Source: Pseudonocardia sulfidoxydans NBRC 16205 (lineage in GTDB: Bacteria > Actinomycetota > Actinomycetes > Mycobacteriales > Pseudonocardiaceae). From it: a stretch of 64,000 nt of DNA. The stretch is from positions 1 through 64,000 of the forward strand of contig NZ_BJVJ01000020.1 in assembly GCF_007989085.1 (NCBI RefSeq). Direction: 5' to 3'. The notes beneath the pieces are model-generated. The model had not been told where the DNA came from. It saw nothing but the letters and a program-made list of their open reading frames with translations, and did not search any database. The position numbers were made by a program, and so were the translations under genes. Numbering within the stretch: position 1 is the first letter of the stretch; each line of letters opens with the position of its first letter. Of the stretch, positions 9,958 through 17,470 are shown piece after piece.

Positions 9958-10470
9958 TCAGGCGCCCGGGCCCTTGTCGGGATCGGTGGGCGCCGCCGTC
10001 GGAGTCGTGGGCGTCGTCGGCGCTGGTCCGGGGGCCCCGGCGGTGCCGGGCGCGGTCGGTGCTGACGTCGGTGTGCTCGTCGGCGGCGTCGTGGTGGCGA
10101 CCGTCGGGGCATCGGCGGCGGCTGCGTCCTTCGCGGCCTCGCCGCCGGTCCCGCCGCGGCGGGCGGCCGCGGCGGTCCGGTCGATCACGTCGCCGACGAC
10201 GCTGCCCACCGTGTCGAGCTGGTCGTGGAACCGCCCGCCCGTGGCCTTGTCGACCTTCTGTTTCGCCTGGTCGAGCACCGGGCCGGCTTTCCTGCTCGCC
10301 TGGTCGAGGTAGGGCGAGGCCTTCTCCCGGGCCTGCTCCAGGTACGGCCCGGCCTTGCGCTTGGCGTTCTCGACGTGCGGCGCCGCTTTCTCGGCGGCCC
10401 CCTTCGCGTACGGCGTGGCCCGCTCGATGACGTCCTCGACGATCTCGACGGCCTTGTCCAGCAGTCCCAT
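9958..10470 (-). CDS. MT0933-like antitoxin-family protein with 11-residue repeats
   Basis: ATG 10470 follows GGGGGA with proper spacing. The 170-residue protein starts MGLLDKAVEIVEDV like Rv0909/MT0933-type antitoxins, and carries their second motif (KVDKATGGRFHDQLDTV, about 72-88). Between these lie five consecutive 11-residue units (17-71) of the pattern KAxPYLxQAxx with Pro at position 4, predicted to be amphipathic helix. The last 70 residues are Thr/Pro/Ala-rich and disordered. No SRPBCC-type or other toxin gene is adjacent, so antitoxin function is doubtful; a membrane- or desiccation-related helix protein is as likely. Confidence 0.65.
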   Translation of the reverse strand: MGLLDKAVEIVEDVIERATPYAKGAAEKAAPHVENAKRKAGPYLEQAREKASPYLDQASRKAGPVLDQAKQKVDKATGGRFHDQLDTVGSVVGDVIDRTAAAARRGGTGGEAAKDAAAADAPTVATTTPPTSTPTSAPTAPGTAGAPGPAPTTPTTPTAAPTDPDKGPGA

Positions 10471-10578
10471 GTGGTCCCCCGATCCCTGGCCGGGCGCGAC
10501 CGGGCCCGGTTCGTCCATGGTGGCACCGTCGAGGGTGTTCCCGCAGGGCACGGCGCCGTCAGGCAGCCGGGTGGCACC

Positions 10579-10755
10579 ATGGACGGCATGGCGGAGCTGT
10601 CCGAGCAGATGCGGCGTCGGATCGAGGAGATCTTCGGCGACACGCTGCCCGTGACCACGAGTGACGAGCGCGGCGACGACGAGCCGCGCTCCGGCGACCC
10701 GTCGGGCGACGAGTGGCTGCGCGCCAACCGCCCCCCGCACCACGACCGGGACTGA
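10579..10755 (+). CDS. Small conserved hypothetical protein
   Basis: A 58-residue acidic, charged protein (MDGMAELSEQMRRRIEEIFG then DERGDDEP and ending WLRANRPPHHDRD). The ATG at 10588 would give 55 residues and is also possible. It has strong GC3 codon bias and sits alone between two minus-strand genes. It resembles short proteins I associate with this neighbourhood in Pseudonocardiaceae, but I know no function. No transmembrane or metal motif is visible. Confidence 0.55.
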   Translation: MDGMAELSEQMRRRIEEIFGDTLPVTTSDERGDDEPRSGDPSGDEWLRANRPPHHDRD

Positions 10756-10765
10756 GAGTCCTCCG

Positions 10766-11194
10766 TTACTTGTCGCTCGACGGCGAGTGCTTGCCGTCGG
10801 ACGCTCCGGCCTGGGCGGCCAGCAGGTCGCGGATCTCGGCGAGCAGCTGGACGTCGGTGGGATCGGCCGGGCCCGGCTCCTCGCCGCGCTTGCGGCGCTC
10901 CTTGAGGGCCTTGAGCGGCAGCACGATGATGAAGTAGACGACCGCGGCGACGATCAGGAAGTTGATCGCCGCGGTGATGACGGCGGCGAAGTCGATGTAG
11001 GTGCTGGGCTTGTCCGCGATGATGTAGACGCCGAGCCCGGTCGAGGTCGGCGGGGTGATCGCGTTGAGCAGCGGCCCGATGATCTTGTCGGTGAACGACG
11101 TGACGATCGCGCCGAACGCGGCACCGATGACGACGGCGACCGCGAGGTCGACGACGTTGCCGCGCAGAATGAAGTCCTTGAACCCCTTGAACAC
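10766..11194 (-). CDS. mscL: Large-conductance mechanosensitive channel MscL
   Basis: The 142-residue protein starts MFKGFKDFILRGNVVDLAVA, the MscL N-terminal helix and TM1. It has a second helix (INFLIVAAVVYFIIVLPL) and a charged C-terminal bundle segment. MscL forms a pentameric pore that opens under membrane tension during osmotic downshock. I prefer GTG 11194, which follows GGGGG at good distance. A GTG at 11215 would add seven residues but has no ribosome binding site and overlaps the SAF gene. The mscL position after moaB2 is conserved with M. tuberculosis. Confidence 0.93.
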   Translation of the reverse strand: MFKGFKDFILRGNVVDLAVAVVIGAAFGAIVTSFTDKIIGPLLNAITPPTSTGLGVYIIADKPSTYIDFAAVITAAINFLIVAAVVYFIIVLPLKALKERRKRGEEPGPADPTDVQLLAEIRDLLAAQAGASDGKHSPSSDK

Positions 11195-11211
11195 TGTGTT
11201 CCCCCGTTCGA

Positions 11212-11886
11212 TCACCTGGTTTGCTGTCGGAGGGTAACGGCGACCTGCTGGGTCAGCCCGGCGGCGGCGAGGCGTGTGGCCTGTGTCGGGGGCAACGCGA
11301 CCAGCACGATCCGGCCACGTGACCCGGCCGTGGCACCGCCCGGATCGCCGGGCAGTACCGCGGTGACGACGGCTCCTTCGGCGAGGACGATGGCCTCGTC
11401 GGCGCCCGCCCCGGGGGTGACGACGTCGACGACGTTGCCCGCGACGAGCAGGCCCGCGACCCCCGGATCGGCCAGCCGGACGGGGACGGCGACGGCGTCG
11501 GGCAGCCCGGTCGCGGCTGCGGCGAGGGCGGGCCCGGCGAGCCGGAGATCGGTCACGGGTTCACCCGACCGGGCGGGCCCGGCGAGGACGCGCCCGGTGG
11601 CGTCGGCGCTGTCGCGCAGCACACCCGCGGGGGCCAGTGCTTGCGGCCAGGGCCGGACGGTGACGTCGGCGGGGCCGAGGACGACCCCGGCCGGGAGGTC
11701 GCGGGCGGCGACGAGGACGGGGTCACCCGCGGCGGCGGCGGGCCGGAACGCCAGCACCGCCGCCGTGACGACGAGTGCGCCCGCCAGGACTCGGCGCGCG
11801 AGGACGCCGCGGCGCCAGCGTGTGGCGGGCAGCCGGGCGAGCAGGGCGTCCCAGGGGCGGGACGGTGTTGCGGAGGGGGTGGGCAT
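11212..11886 (-). CDS. SAF-domain protein (CpaB/RcpC-like)
   Basis: The 224-residue protein has a cytoplasmic start, one transmembrane helix (about 31-52, VLAGALVVTAAVLAFRPAAA) and an extracytoplasmic SAF domain (LVAARDLPAGVVLGPADVTVRPWP). A second beta domain follows (GNVVDVVTP). SAF proteins such as CpaB act in pilus assembly, but no Flp pilus genes lie nearby, so that role is not supported. It ends 18 nt before the mscL start on the same strand and probably shares its transcript. The single-gene form beside mscL and the zinc-ribbon gene is common in actinobacteria; its job is unknown. Confidence 0.8.
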   Translation of the reverse strand: MPTPSATPSRPWDALLARLPATRWRRGVLARRVLAGALVVTAAVLAFRPAAAAGDPVLVAARDLPAGVVLGPADVTVRPWPQALAPAGVLRDSADATGRVLAGPARSGEPVTDLRLAGPALAAAATGLPDAVAVPVRLADPGVAGLLVAGNVVDVVTPGAGADEAIVLAEGAVVTAVLPGDPGGATAGSRGRIVLVALPPTQATRLAAAGLTQQVAVTLRQQTR

Positions 11887-11993
11887 GCGGGCCTCCCGTC
11901 GAAACCATGATCGGTTCCGACGCTAGGCGCGCCTACTGTCCCGCGGGGCCCTCACCTGCGGACCTGTGGATGGTTCCGCAGGATGTGGACAAC

Positions 11994-12377
11994 TCAGGCG
12001 GCCGGCGTGGCCCCGGACGATCCGCTCGACTTCGACGGGCCGGAGGTCTTGACCAGCTCACCGTGCTTGGGCGGCTTGCCCGACACCGTCTGCGGGGTGG
12101 ACGAGCCGGAGTCCGACGACGAGCCCGACGACGACTCCGAGGAGGCCGACGACGTCGACGAGTCGGCCTTCGACTCCGACGACGCGGCGACGCCGTTGCT
12201 GCCGCGGCTGTCGGTGCGGTAGAAGCCGCTGCCCTTGAATACGATCCCGACCGACGAGAACACCTTGCGGAGCGGGCCGCTGCACTCGGGGCACACGGTC
12301 AGCGAGTCGTCGGAGAAGGACTGCACTGCCTCGAACCGGTGGTCGCAGGCGGTGCAGGCGTACTGGTAGGTCGGCAA
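11994..12377 (-). CDS. FmdB-family zinc-ribbon protein
   Basis: The 127-residue protein begins MPTYQYACTACDHRFE and carries Cys pairs C8-C11 and C29-C32 (CPEC), the FmdB zinc ribbon, in the first 40 residues. The C-terminal 70 residues are almost only Ser, Gly, Glu, Asp and Lys. The start is a TTG (12377), fixed by a strong GGAGGA 5 nt upstream and by the invariant family N-terminus. The M. tuberculosis counterpart is Rv0991c, implicated as a redox-responsive chaperone partner. Codon usage in the tail is normal, so it is not an artefact. Confidence 0.85.
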   Translation of the reverse strand: MPTYQYACTACDHRFEAVQSFSDDSLTVCPECSGPLRKVFSSVGIVFKGSGFYRTDSRGSNGVAASSESKADSSTSSASSESSSGSSSDSGSSTPQTVSGKPPKHGELVKTSGPSKSSGSSGATPAA

Positions 12378-12433
12378 GGGATCCTCCGGAGCTGGCACTC
12401 CCATACAGGGACTGCCAAGTTTAACCCGCGGGA

Positions 12434-13039
12434 TCAACCGGCTGTTCCGAGCGTCGTCACACCGGAGCCCGGGCGCAGCACGCCCGCGACGCGCATGTCG
12501 TGCGGGTCCGCGGGAACGGCGTCGAGCAGCTCGTCGTCGTCGACCACCGCGATGACCAGTGCATCCGCGCGCGCGAGGGGCAACGTCCGGTCGTAGTAGC
12601 CGCCGCCACGGCCCAGCCGGTTCCCGGCACGGTCGACGGCGAGCGCCGGGACGAGCACGAGGTCCGCCGCTGTGATACCTGCCACACCGAGCCGTGGACC
12701 GGTGGGTTCGCGCAGGCCGAGAGGCCCGTCGGCCAACGAGTCGGGCCCCTCGTAGGCGGCCCAGTCGAGGCTGCCCGGTTCGTCGGGGACCACCGGCAAC
12801 AGCACGACATGTCCGGCTGCGCGCAGCGCGTCGAGCATCGCGACGGAGCCCGGTTCGCTCCCCACCGGCAGGTAGGCGCACACGACGAGCCCGGCACCCC
12901 GTGACGCCGCCAGCGCCACCACGCCGTCGGCCAGGGCGGCGGCCCGGACGGCCCGCCGGCCGGCGTCGACGGCCCTGCGCGCGTCGAGCAGCCCGCGTCG
13001 CAGCGGGATCTTGGGATCGACGTCTCCGTGTGCCGTCAC
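12434..13039 (-). CDS. 5-formyltetrahydrofolate cyclo-ligase
   Basis: The 201-residue enzyme converts 5-formyl-THF to 5,10-methenyl-THF with ATP. Visible family motifs are KIPLRRGLLDARRA at the N-terminus, AYLPVGSEPG, and the ATP/folate loop GRGGGYYDRTL. Length is normal. GTG 13039 is supported by a TAACGT box 6 nt upstream (leaderless). It is divergent from galU across 36 bp and corresponds to Rv0992c in M. tuberculosis. Confidence 0.9.
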   Translation of the reverse strand: MTAHGDVDPKIPLRRGLLDARRAVDAGRRAVRAAALADGVVALAASRGAGLVVCAYLPVGSEPGSVAMLDALRAAGHVVLLPVVPDEPGSLDWAAYEGPDSLADGPLGLREPTGPRLGVAGITAADLVLVPALAVDRAGNRLGRGGGYYDRTLPLARADALVIAVVDDDELLDAVPADPHDMRVAGVLRPGSGVTTLGTAG

Positions 13040-13045
13040 GCGGGC

Positions 13046-13051
13046 ACGTTA
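13046..13051 (-). promoter_or_regulatory. -10 box TAACGT, leaderless start of 5-FCL gene
   Basis: On the minus strand TAACGT is followed after exactly 6 nt by GTG 13039. Confidence 0.6.
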
Positions 13052-13061
13052 CCGGCGCCGA

Positions 13062-13067
13062 TAGGCT
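13062..13067 (+). promoter_or_regulatory. -10 box TAGGCT of galU
   Basis: TAGGCT lies 8 nt before ATG 13076, giving a leaderless or nearly leaderless galU mRNA. It is back to back with the promoter at 13046-13051. Confidence 0.6.
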
Positions 13068-13075
13068 CGCCGACC

Positions 13076-13972
13076 ATGAGCGAGTCCCGTGCGTTCCGCT
13101 CCGCCGTCGTGCCCGCCGCCGGTCTCGGCACCCGCTTCCTACCGACGACGAAGACGGTCCCCAAGGAGCTGCTGCCCGTCGTCGACACCCCGGGCATCGA
13201 GCTCGTGGCCGAGGAGGCCGCCCGTGCGGGCGCCCAGCGGCTGCTCGTCGTCACCTCACCGGGCAAGGACGCGATCGCCGCGCACTTCGCCCCGCAACCC
13301 GATCTGGAGAAGACGCTCGAGGAGCGCGGCAAGGACGCGTTGGTCGCCAAGGTCCGCCGGGCGGCCGAGCTGATCGAGGTGCAGACCGTCACCCAGCACC
13401 AGCCCAAGGGTCTCGGGCACGCGGTCGGCTGCGTGGCCGACGTCCTCGGCGACGACGAGGGTGCCGTCGCCGTCCTGCTGCCCGACGACATCGTCCTGCC
13501 CGATCCGACCGGCGACGTGCTCGACCGGATGGCCGCGGTCCGCGCCGAACACGGCGGAACCGTGTTGTGCGCCTTCGACATCCCCGGCCCCGAGATCTCC
13601 GCCTACGGCGTGTTCGACGTCGCCGACACGGCGGACGCCGACGTCAAACGGGTGCACGGGATGGTCGAGAAGCCCCCGGCCGACCAGGCGCCGTCGACCT
13701 ACGCGGCCGCCGGGCGCTACCTGCTCGACCGCGCGATCTTCGACGCGCTGGACCGCATCACCCCCGGCGCAGGCGGCGAGCTGCAGCTCACCGACGCCGT
13801 CGCGCTGCTGATCGAAGAGGGTCACCCCGTGCACGTGGTCGTGCACCGCGGCGGCCGCCACGACCTGGGCAACCCGGGCGGCTACGCGAAGGCGTTCGTC
13901 GACTTCGCGCTCCAGCACCCCGACTACGGCGACGACCTGCGCAGCTGGCTGGCCGCGCGGCTGGAGGGTTAG
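13076..13972 (+). CDS. galU: UTP-glucose-1-phosphate uridylyltransferase
   Basis: The 298-residue enzyme makes UDP-glucose for glycan and trehalose-related synthesis. The N-terminal nucleotide-binding motif PAAGLGTRFLPTTKTVPKE (about residues 12-30) and later DDIVLPD and HDLGNPGGY are typical of GalU. I placed the start at ATG 13076 rather than an upstream in-frame ATG at 13028, because the shorter form begins as the family does and has a -10 box 8 nt upstream. The glp gene follows after 6 nt, so the two form an operon. Confidence 0.93.
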   Translation: MSESRAFRSAVVPAAGLGTRFLPTTKTVPKELLPVVDTPGIELVAEEAARAGAQRLLVVTSPGKDAIAAHFAPQPDLEKTLEERGKDALVAKVRRAAELIEVQTVTQHQPKGLGHAVGCVADVLGDDEGAVAVLLPDDIVLPDPTGDVLDRMAAVRAEHGGTVLCAFDIPGPEISAYGVFDVADTADADVKRVHGMVEKPPADQAPSTYAAAGRYLLDRAIFDALDRITPGAGGELQLTDAVALLIEEGHPVHVVVHRGGRHDLGNPGGYAKAFVDFALQHPDYGDDLRSWLAARLEG

Positions 13973-13978
13973 GCGACG

Positions 13979-15205
13979 GTGCGGTCGGTCGACGAACAGC
14001 TCGAACGGGTCCTCGCGGCGGCGGTGGGTCCGGCACCGGTCCGCGTCGCGATCGCCGACGCCCACGGGCTGCGCTCCGCGGAGTCGGTCAGCGTGTCGCG
14101 CCCGCTGCCGGGCTTCGACCAGGCGGCGATCGACGGCTACGCGGTCCGCAGCGTCGACCTCGTCGGCGCGTCGGAGGCCGCGCCCGTGTCGCTTCCCGTC
14201 GTGGGGGAGATCCCCGCCGGGTCGCGGCAGCCGCTGCGGCTGCAGCCCGGACAGGCGGTCCGGGTCGTCGCGGGCGCGCCGCTGCCCACGCTGGCCGACG
14301 CCGTCCTGCCCTCGGACCACACCGACTCCGGCTCGGCCCGCATCGCGGTGCACCGCGCCGTCCCGTCGGCGGTGTTCGTGCGCCGCATCGGTGAGGACGT
14401 CCAGCCCGGCGACGTCGCCGTGAACCGCGACGAGATCATCGGCACCGCGCAGGTCGCGATGCTCGCCGCCGCGGGCCGCGGCCAGGTGCTGGTGCACCCC
14501 AGGCCGCGGGTGTCGGTGCTCGCGGTCGGCGACGAACTGGTCGACGTCTCGCGCGGCGCCGGGGCCGGGCAGGTGCCCGACGTCTGCACCCACGCGATCG
14601 CCGCCGCCGCCCGCGAGGCCGGTGCGGCCGTGTCCCGGCTGCGGCTCGTCCGTGCCGACGTCCGCGAGGTCCGCTCCGCGCTCGAGGACATGTTGCCGTT
14701 CAGCGAGATCCTCGTGGTGTGCGGCGCGGTCGCCGGACGGCCCGGCGCGGAACTGCGGTCCGCCTTCGACGGCATCGGCGAGATCGACGACACCCGCGTC
14801 GCCATGCACCCGGGCTCGTCGCAGGGCTTCGGCGTCGTCGGCCGCGACGCGGTGCCGACGTTCCTGTTCCCCTCGCACCCGGCCACCGCGCTGCTGCTGT
14901 TCGAGGTGCTCGCCCGGCCGCTGGTCAGGCTCGGGCTCGGCCTGGAGGACCCGCACCGCCGGGTCCTGCAGGCGCGCCTCACGTCGCCGGTCGTGTCCCG
15001 CAAGGGCCGGCGCGGCTACGTGCGGGGCCGGCTGCTGCGCGAGCAGGGCAGCGGCGACTACCTGCTGCAGCCCCTCGGCACCTCCGGCACGCACCTGCTG
15101 ACGTCGCTCGCCGAGGCCAACGGGCTGCTCATCGTCCCCGACGACGTCGAGGACCTGACCGTCGACGAGCAGGTGTCGGTCGCGTTCCTGTCCAACAGGC
15201 GCTGA
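13979..15205 (+). CDS. glp: Degenerate MoeA/gephyrin-like protein (Glp)
   Basis: The 408-residue protein has the full MoeA fold length and arrangement, but its catalytic motifs are altered. SAMDGYA has become AAIDGYA (49-55), TGDEL is AVGDEL, TGGVSxG is CGAVAGRPG (248-256), KPGKP is HPGSS (277-281), and LPGNP is FPSHP (297-301). Molybdate insertion is therefore unlikely. In Corynebacterium a gephyrin-like Glp binds the FtsZ tail and the membrane receptor GlpR; the glpR gene lies two genes downstream here. I infer a cell-division role. GTG start with GGAGGG upstream, 6 nt after galU. Confidence 0.8.
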   Translation: MRSVDEQLERVLAAAVGPAPVRVAIADAHGLRSAESVSVSRPLPGFDQAAIDGYAVRSVDLVGASEAAPVSLPVVGEIPAGSRQPLRLQPGQAVRVVAGAPLPTLADAVLPSDHTDSGSARIAVHRAVPSAVFVRRIGEDVQPGDVAVNRDEIIGTAQVAMLAAAGRGQVLVHPRPRVSVLAVGDELVDVSRGAGAGQVPDVCTHAIAAAAREAGAAVSRLRLVRADVREVRSALEDMLPFSEILVVCGAVAGRPGAELRSAFDGIGEIDDTRVAMHPGSSQGFGVVGRDAVPTFLFPSHPATALLLFEVLARPLVRLGLGLEDPHRRVLQARLTSPVVSRKGRRGYVRGRLLREQGSGDYLLQPLGTSGTHLLTSLAEANGLLIVPDDVEDLTVDEQVSVAFLSNRR

Positions 15206-15214
15206 CCGGCAGCG

Positions 15215-15889
15215 ATGTCACACGCGGTCCCCGAGCGACTCGGCCGCCATCCCGGCTGGCCCGCGCGGACGGGCGGGCTGCGCACCGCGGCAGGTGTCGT
15301 CGCGCTGCGCCCGGTTCGCCTGCGTGACGCCACCACCTGGTCGGCGATCAGGATTCGCGACGAGGCACACCTCGCGCCCTGGGAACCCAGCGCACCCGGC
15401 AGCTGGGCGCAGCGCCACTCCGCCGCGGAGTGGCCGGCCCGCTGGATGCTGCTGCGCTCGGCCGCCCGTCGCGGGGCCGCGCTCCCGTTCGCGATCACCG
15501 TCGACGACCGGCTCGCCGGCCAGGTCATGATCGGCAACGTCGTGCGCGAGCCGCTGCTGTCGGCCTACGTCGGCTACTGGTGCGACGCCGCCGTCACCGG
15601 CAAGGGGGTGACGACGGCCGCCGTCGCCCTCGCGCTCGACCACTGCTTCGACGCCGTCGGGCTGCACCGGGTCGAGGCGACCGTCCGCCCGGAGAACGTC
15701 GCCAGCCTGCGGGTGCTCGCCAAGCTCGGGTTCCGGCACGAAGGTCTGTTCCGTCGCTACCTCGACGTCGACGGCGACTGGCGCGACCACCTCTGCTTCG
15801 CCCTCACCGTCGAAGACGTCCCCGCAGGCGGGGTGGCCGCCGCGCTCGTCCGACACGGGCTCGCCCACACCGTCGACCACGAGGCGTAG
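15215..15889 (+). CDS. rimJ: RimJ-like GNAT N-acetyltransferase
   Basis: The 224-residue protein has a GNAT domain: VALRPVRLRDATTWSAIR, the YVGYWCDAAVTGKGVTTAAV acetyl-CoA loop, and HRVEATVRPENVASLRVLAKLGF. That is the ribosomal-protein alanine acetyltransferase (RimJ/RimL) pattern. The true substrate is unproven. The ATG at 15215 lies 9 bp after glp and has no clear Shine-Dalgarno sequence, so it is probably translated by read-on from glp. The galU-moeA-rimJ-glpR order is the same as Rv0993-Rv0996. Confidence 0.85.
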   Translation: MSHAVPERLGRHPGWPARTGGLRTAAGVVALRPVRLRDATTWSAIRIRDEAHLAPWEPSAPGSWAQRHSAAEWPARWMLLRSAARRGAALPFAITVDDRLAGQVMIGNVVREPLLSAYVGYWCDAAVTGKGVTTAAVALALDHCFDAVGLHRVEATVRPENVASLRVLAKLGFRHEGLFRRYLDVDGDWRDHLCFALTVEDVPAGGVAAALVRHGLAHTVDHEA

Positions 15890-16009
15890 CCGGTCGTCCA
15901 CATAATGTGACCCTCCCGGTTCACACTCGTCACACCCGCATCCGAGGAAACGTTCCTCGATCTGGGTGGCAACGGCGCGTCGCTTCCGGGATCCCACGAT
16001 CGCGCTGGC

Positions 16010-16015
16010 TACCGT
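16010..16015 (+). promoter_or_regulatory. -10 box upstream of glpR
   Basis: TACCGT lies 72 bp before the glpR start and gives a leader of about 65 nt that ends in a good Shine-Dalgarno sequence (GAGAGGAG). Confidence 0.4.
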
Positions 16016-16087
16016 TGTCGTGGGCGCGATCTTGCTCGGGGGAGCAGGACCACGCTCGACTGCGCCGATCGGGGGAGAGGAGCGGCC

Positions 16088-17176
16088 GTGCCGAGCTCGA
16101 TGATCTTCGTGAGCCTGGTGGCGATCTGGCTGCTGATCCTCGTACCGACGGTCGCGCGACGCCGGCAGGAGGTGGCGCGGCCCTCAGCGGCCGCCCTGTC
16201 CGGCCGGGTGCTCGCGCGACCGGGCCGCGAGCGCCTTGACCAGGAGGTGGCACTGATGGACCGGACCGACGAATGCGTCACGACCACGGTCGACGGGGTC
16301 GACGCGGCCGACGGGGTCGACGCGGCCGACGGGGACGCCGACGGCGCCCCGCAGCCCCGGACGTCCGAGGACCCTGCCGAACTGCGGGTCGACGACGACC
16401 CCAGCCGCCTCGACGGCTGGGACGACACCGACGAGCAGAGCTGGGAGCGTCCGCCCGCGCGGTTTCGCCCCGGCCGTGGCGGGTTCGACCCCGAGGCCGC
16501 CGCCCTCAACGCCCGCGCCCGCTACGCCGCCCGCCAGCGCATCGTGCTCGGCCTGCTCGGCGCCATCGTCGTCTCCGCGCTCCTCGCGCTCTTCCTGTCC
16601 TCCGGCATCTGGTGGCTCACCGGACTCGTCGGCGCCTCCCTCGCGGGCTACCTCGTCTACCTGCGCCGCCAGGTCCGCATGGAGGACGCCATCCGCGCCC
16701 GGCGGGCCGCCCGCGCCGCAGGCACCCGCCGCCCGCCCGCCGCCGACGACCCCGCGCTCGACGAGTGGGCCGCCCGGGGTCGCGCCGCCGGACGACCCGA
16801 CGACGATCGCGATGCCGACCTGGACGACACCGGCGCCGACCTCGGGACCGACGACGGCTGGGTCGACGCCGCCGCCTCCTCGGGGGAGGAGCCCGACGAG
16901 CCCGACGCCGGCCTCGACGACGACGGCGACCCCACCCGCGTCAAGGGCGTCGGCGAACCACTCGGCATCCTCCCCGCCAAGCGCCGCACCGTCCGCCCCG
17001 ACGGCGACACCGACGAGGACACCGAACCGGAGACCGCGCTGCCCCGCATCGCCCCCACCCCGCCGCCCCCGCTGCCGGCCGGGACCAGCCTGGTCGAGGT
17101 CGACGAGGAAGAGCTGGAACTCGGGGAACTCGACAGCCGCGAGCGGCCGGGGTACCGCCGTGCGGCCGGTCAGTAG
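16088..17176 (+). CDS. glpR: Divisome receptor GlpR/SepX
   Basis: The 362-residue membrane protein has an N-terminal helix (4-23, SMIFVSLVAIWLLILVPTVA), a basic segment, an acidic linker and a closely spaced helical pair (about 151-192) followed by a long acidic tail. This is the layout of corynebacterial GlpR and streptomycete SepX, which place Glp and FtsZ at division sites. The linker holds a small internal duplication, VDGVDAADGVDAADGDADG (69-87 approximately). GTG start after GAGAGGAG. It is a natural partner of the degenerate MoeA two genes upstream. Confidence 0.85.
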   Translation: MPSSMIFVSLVAIWLLILVPTVARRRQEVARPSAAALSGRVLARPGRERLDQEVALMDRTDECVTTTVDGVDAADGVDAADGDADGAPQPRTSEDPAELRVDDDPSRLDGWDDTDEQSWERPPARFRPGRGGFDPEAAALNARARYAARQRIVLGLLGAIVVSALLALFLSSGIWWLTGLVGASLAGYLVYLRRQVRMEDAIRARRAARAAGTRRPPAADDPALDEWAARGRAAGRPDDDRDADLDDTGADLGTDDGWVDAAASSGEEPDEPDAGLDDDGDPTRVKGVGEPLGILPAKRRTVRPDGDTDEDTEPETALPRIAPTPPPPLPAGTSLVEVDEEELELGELDSRERPGYRRAAGQ

Positions 17177-17218
17177 GCCCCTGCTAGGGTTTTGACGTCC
17201 CGCCGGAGACGGCGGTAC

Positions 17219-17291
17219 GGGGCTGTAGCGCAGTTGGTAGCGCGTCTCGTTCGCATCGAGAAGGTCAGGGGTTCGATTCCCCTCAGCTCCA
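17219..17291 (+). tRNA. tRNA-Ala(CGC)
   Basis: The 73 nt fold as a cloverleaf. Acceptor GGGGCTG pairs with CAGCTCC (one G-U), with discriminator A. Anticodon stem TCTCG/CGAGA encloses loop TTCGCAT with anticodon CGC, which reads GCG. The T-arm is CAGGGGTTCGATTCCCCT. CCA is not encoded. Confidence 0.95.
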
Positions 17292-17354
17292 CTCCACTTT
17301 CCTGGCTCGTGTTCGCGGCCCTCTGCCGCTTCCCTCTCGCGTTCCGTCGAACTT

Positions 17355-17390
17355 CTGGGGGCGCAGCCCCCAGGCCCCGCCCGGCGGGGC
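17355..17390 (+). terminator. Tandem GC-rich hairpins after tRNA-Ala
   Basis: CTGGGGG/CCCCCAG (355-373) with a 5-nt loop is followed at once by GCCCCG/CGGGGC (374-390). They lie 64 bp downstream of the tRNA and have no U-tract. Confidence 0.6.
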
Positions 17391-17430
17391 GTCGCCCCCG
17401 GGACCCCCTCGCCTTCGGCATCGAGTCCCT

Positions 17431-17470
17431 GTGAGTGGCGATAGTCGCTATAGCGACTATCGCCACTCAC
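17431..17470. terminator. 40-bp palindrome (family PR-1, copy 1)
   Basis: A perfect palindrome, arm GTGAGTGGCGATAGTCGC plus central TATA. Read on the minus strand, its first bases supply the last Leu codon (TTG) and the TGA stop of the MFS gene at 17467. Confidence 0.8.

Noticed and set aside
11212-11886. Flp pilus assembly (CpaB) role for the SAF protein
   Set aside because: No other pilus genes (tadA, tadB, prepilin) lie in the window and the protein is a stand-alone neighbour of mscL.
15903-15925. CRP-like site TGTGA...TCACA upstream of glpR
   Set aside because: The half-sites are 10 bp apart instead of 6, so the site does not fit the Crp-type consensus.
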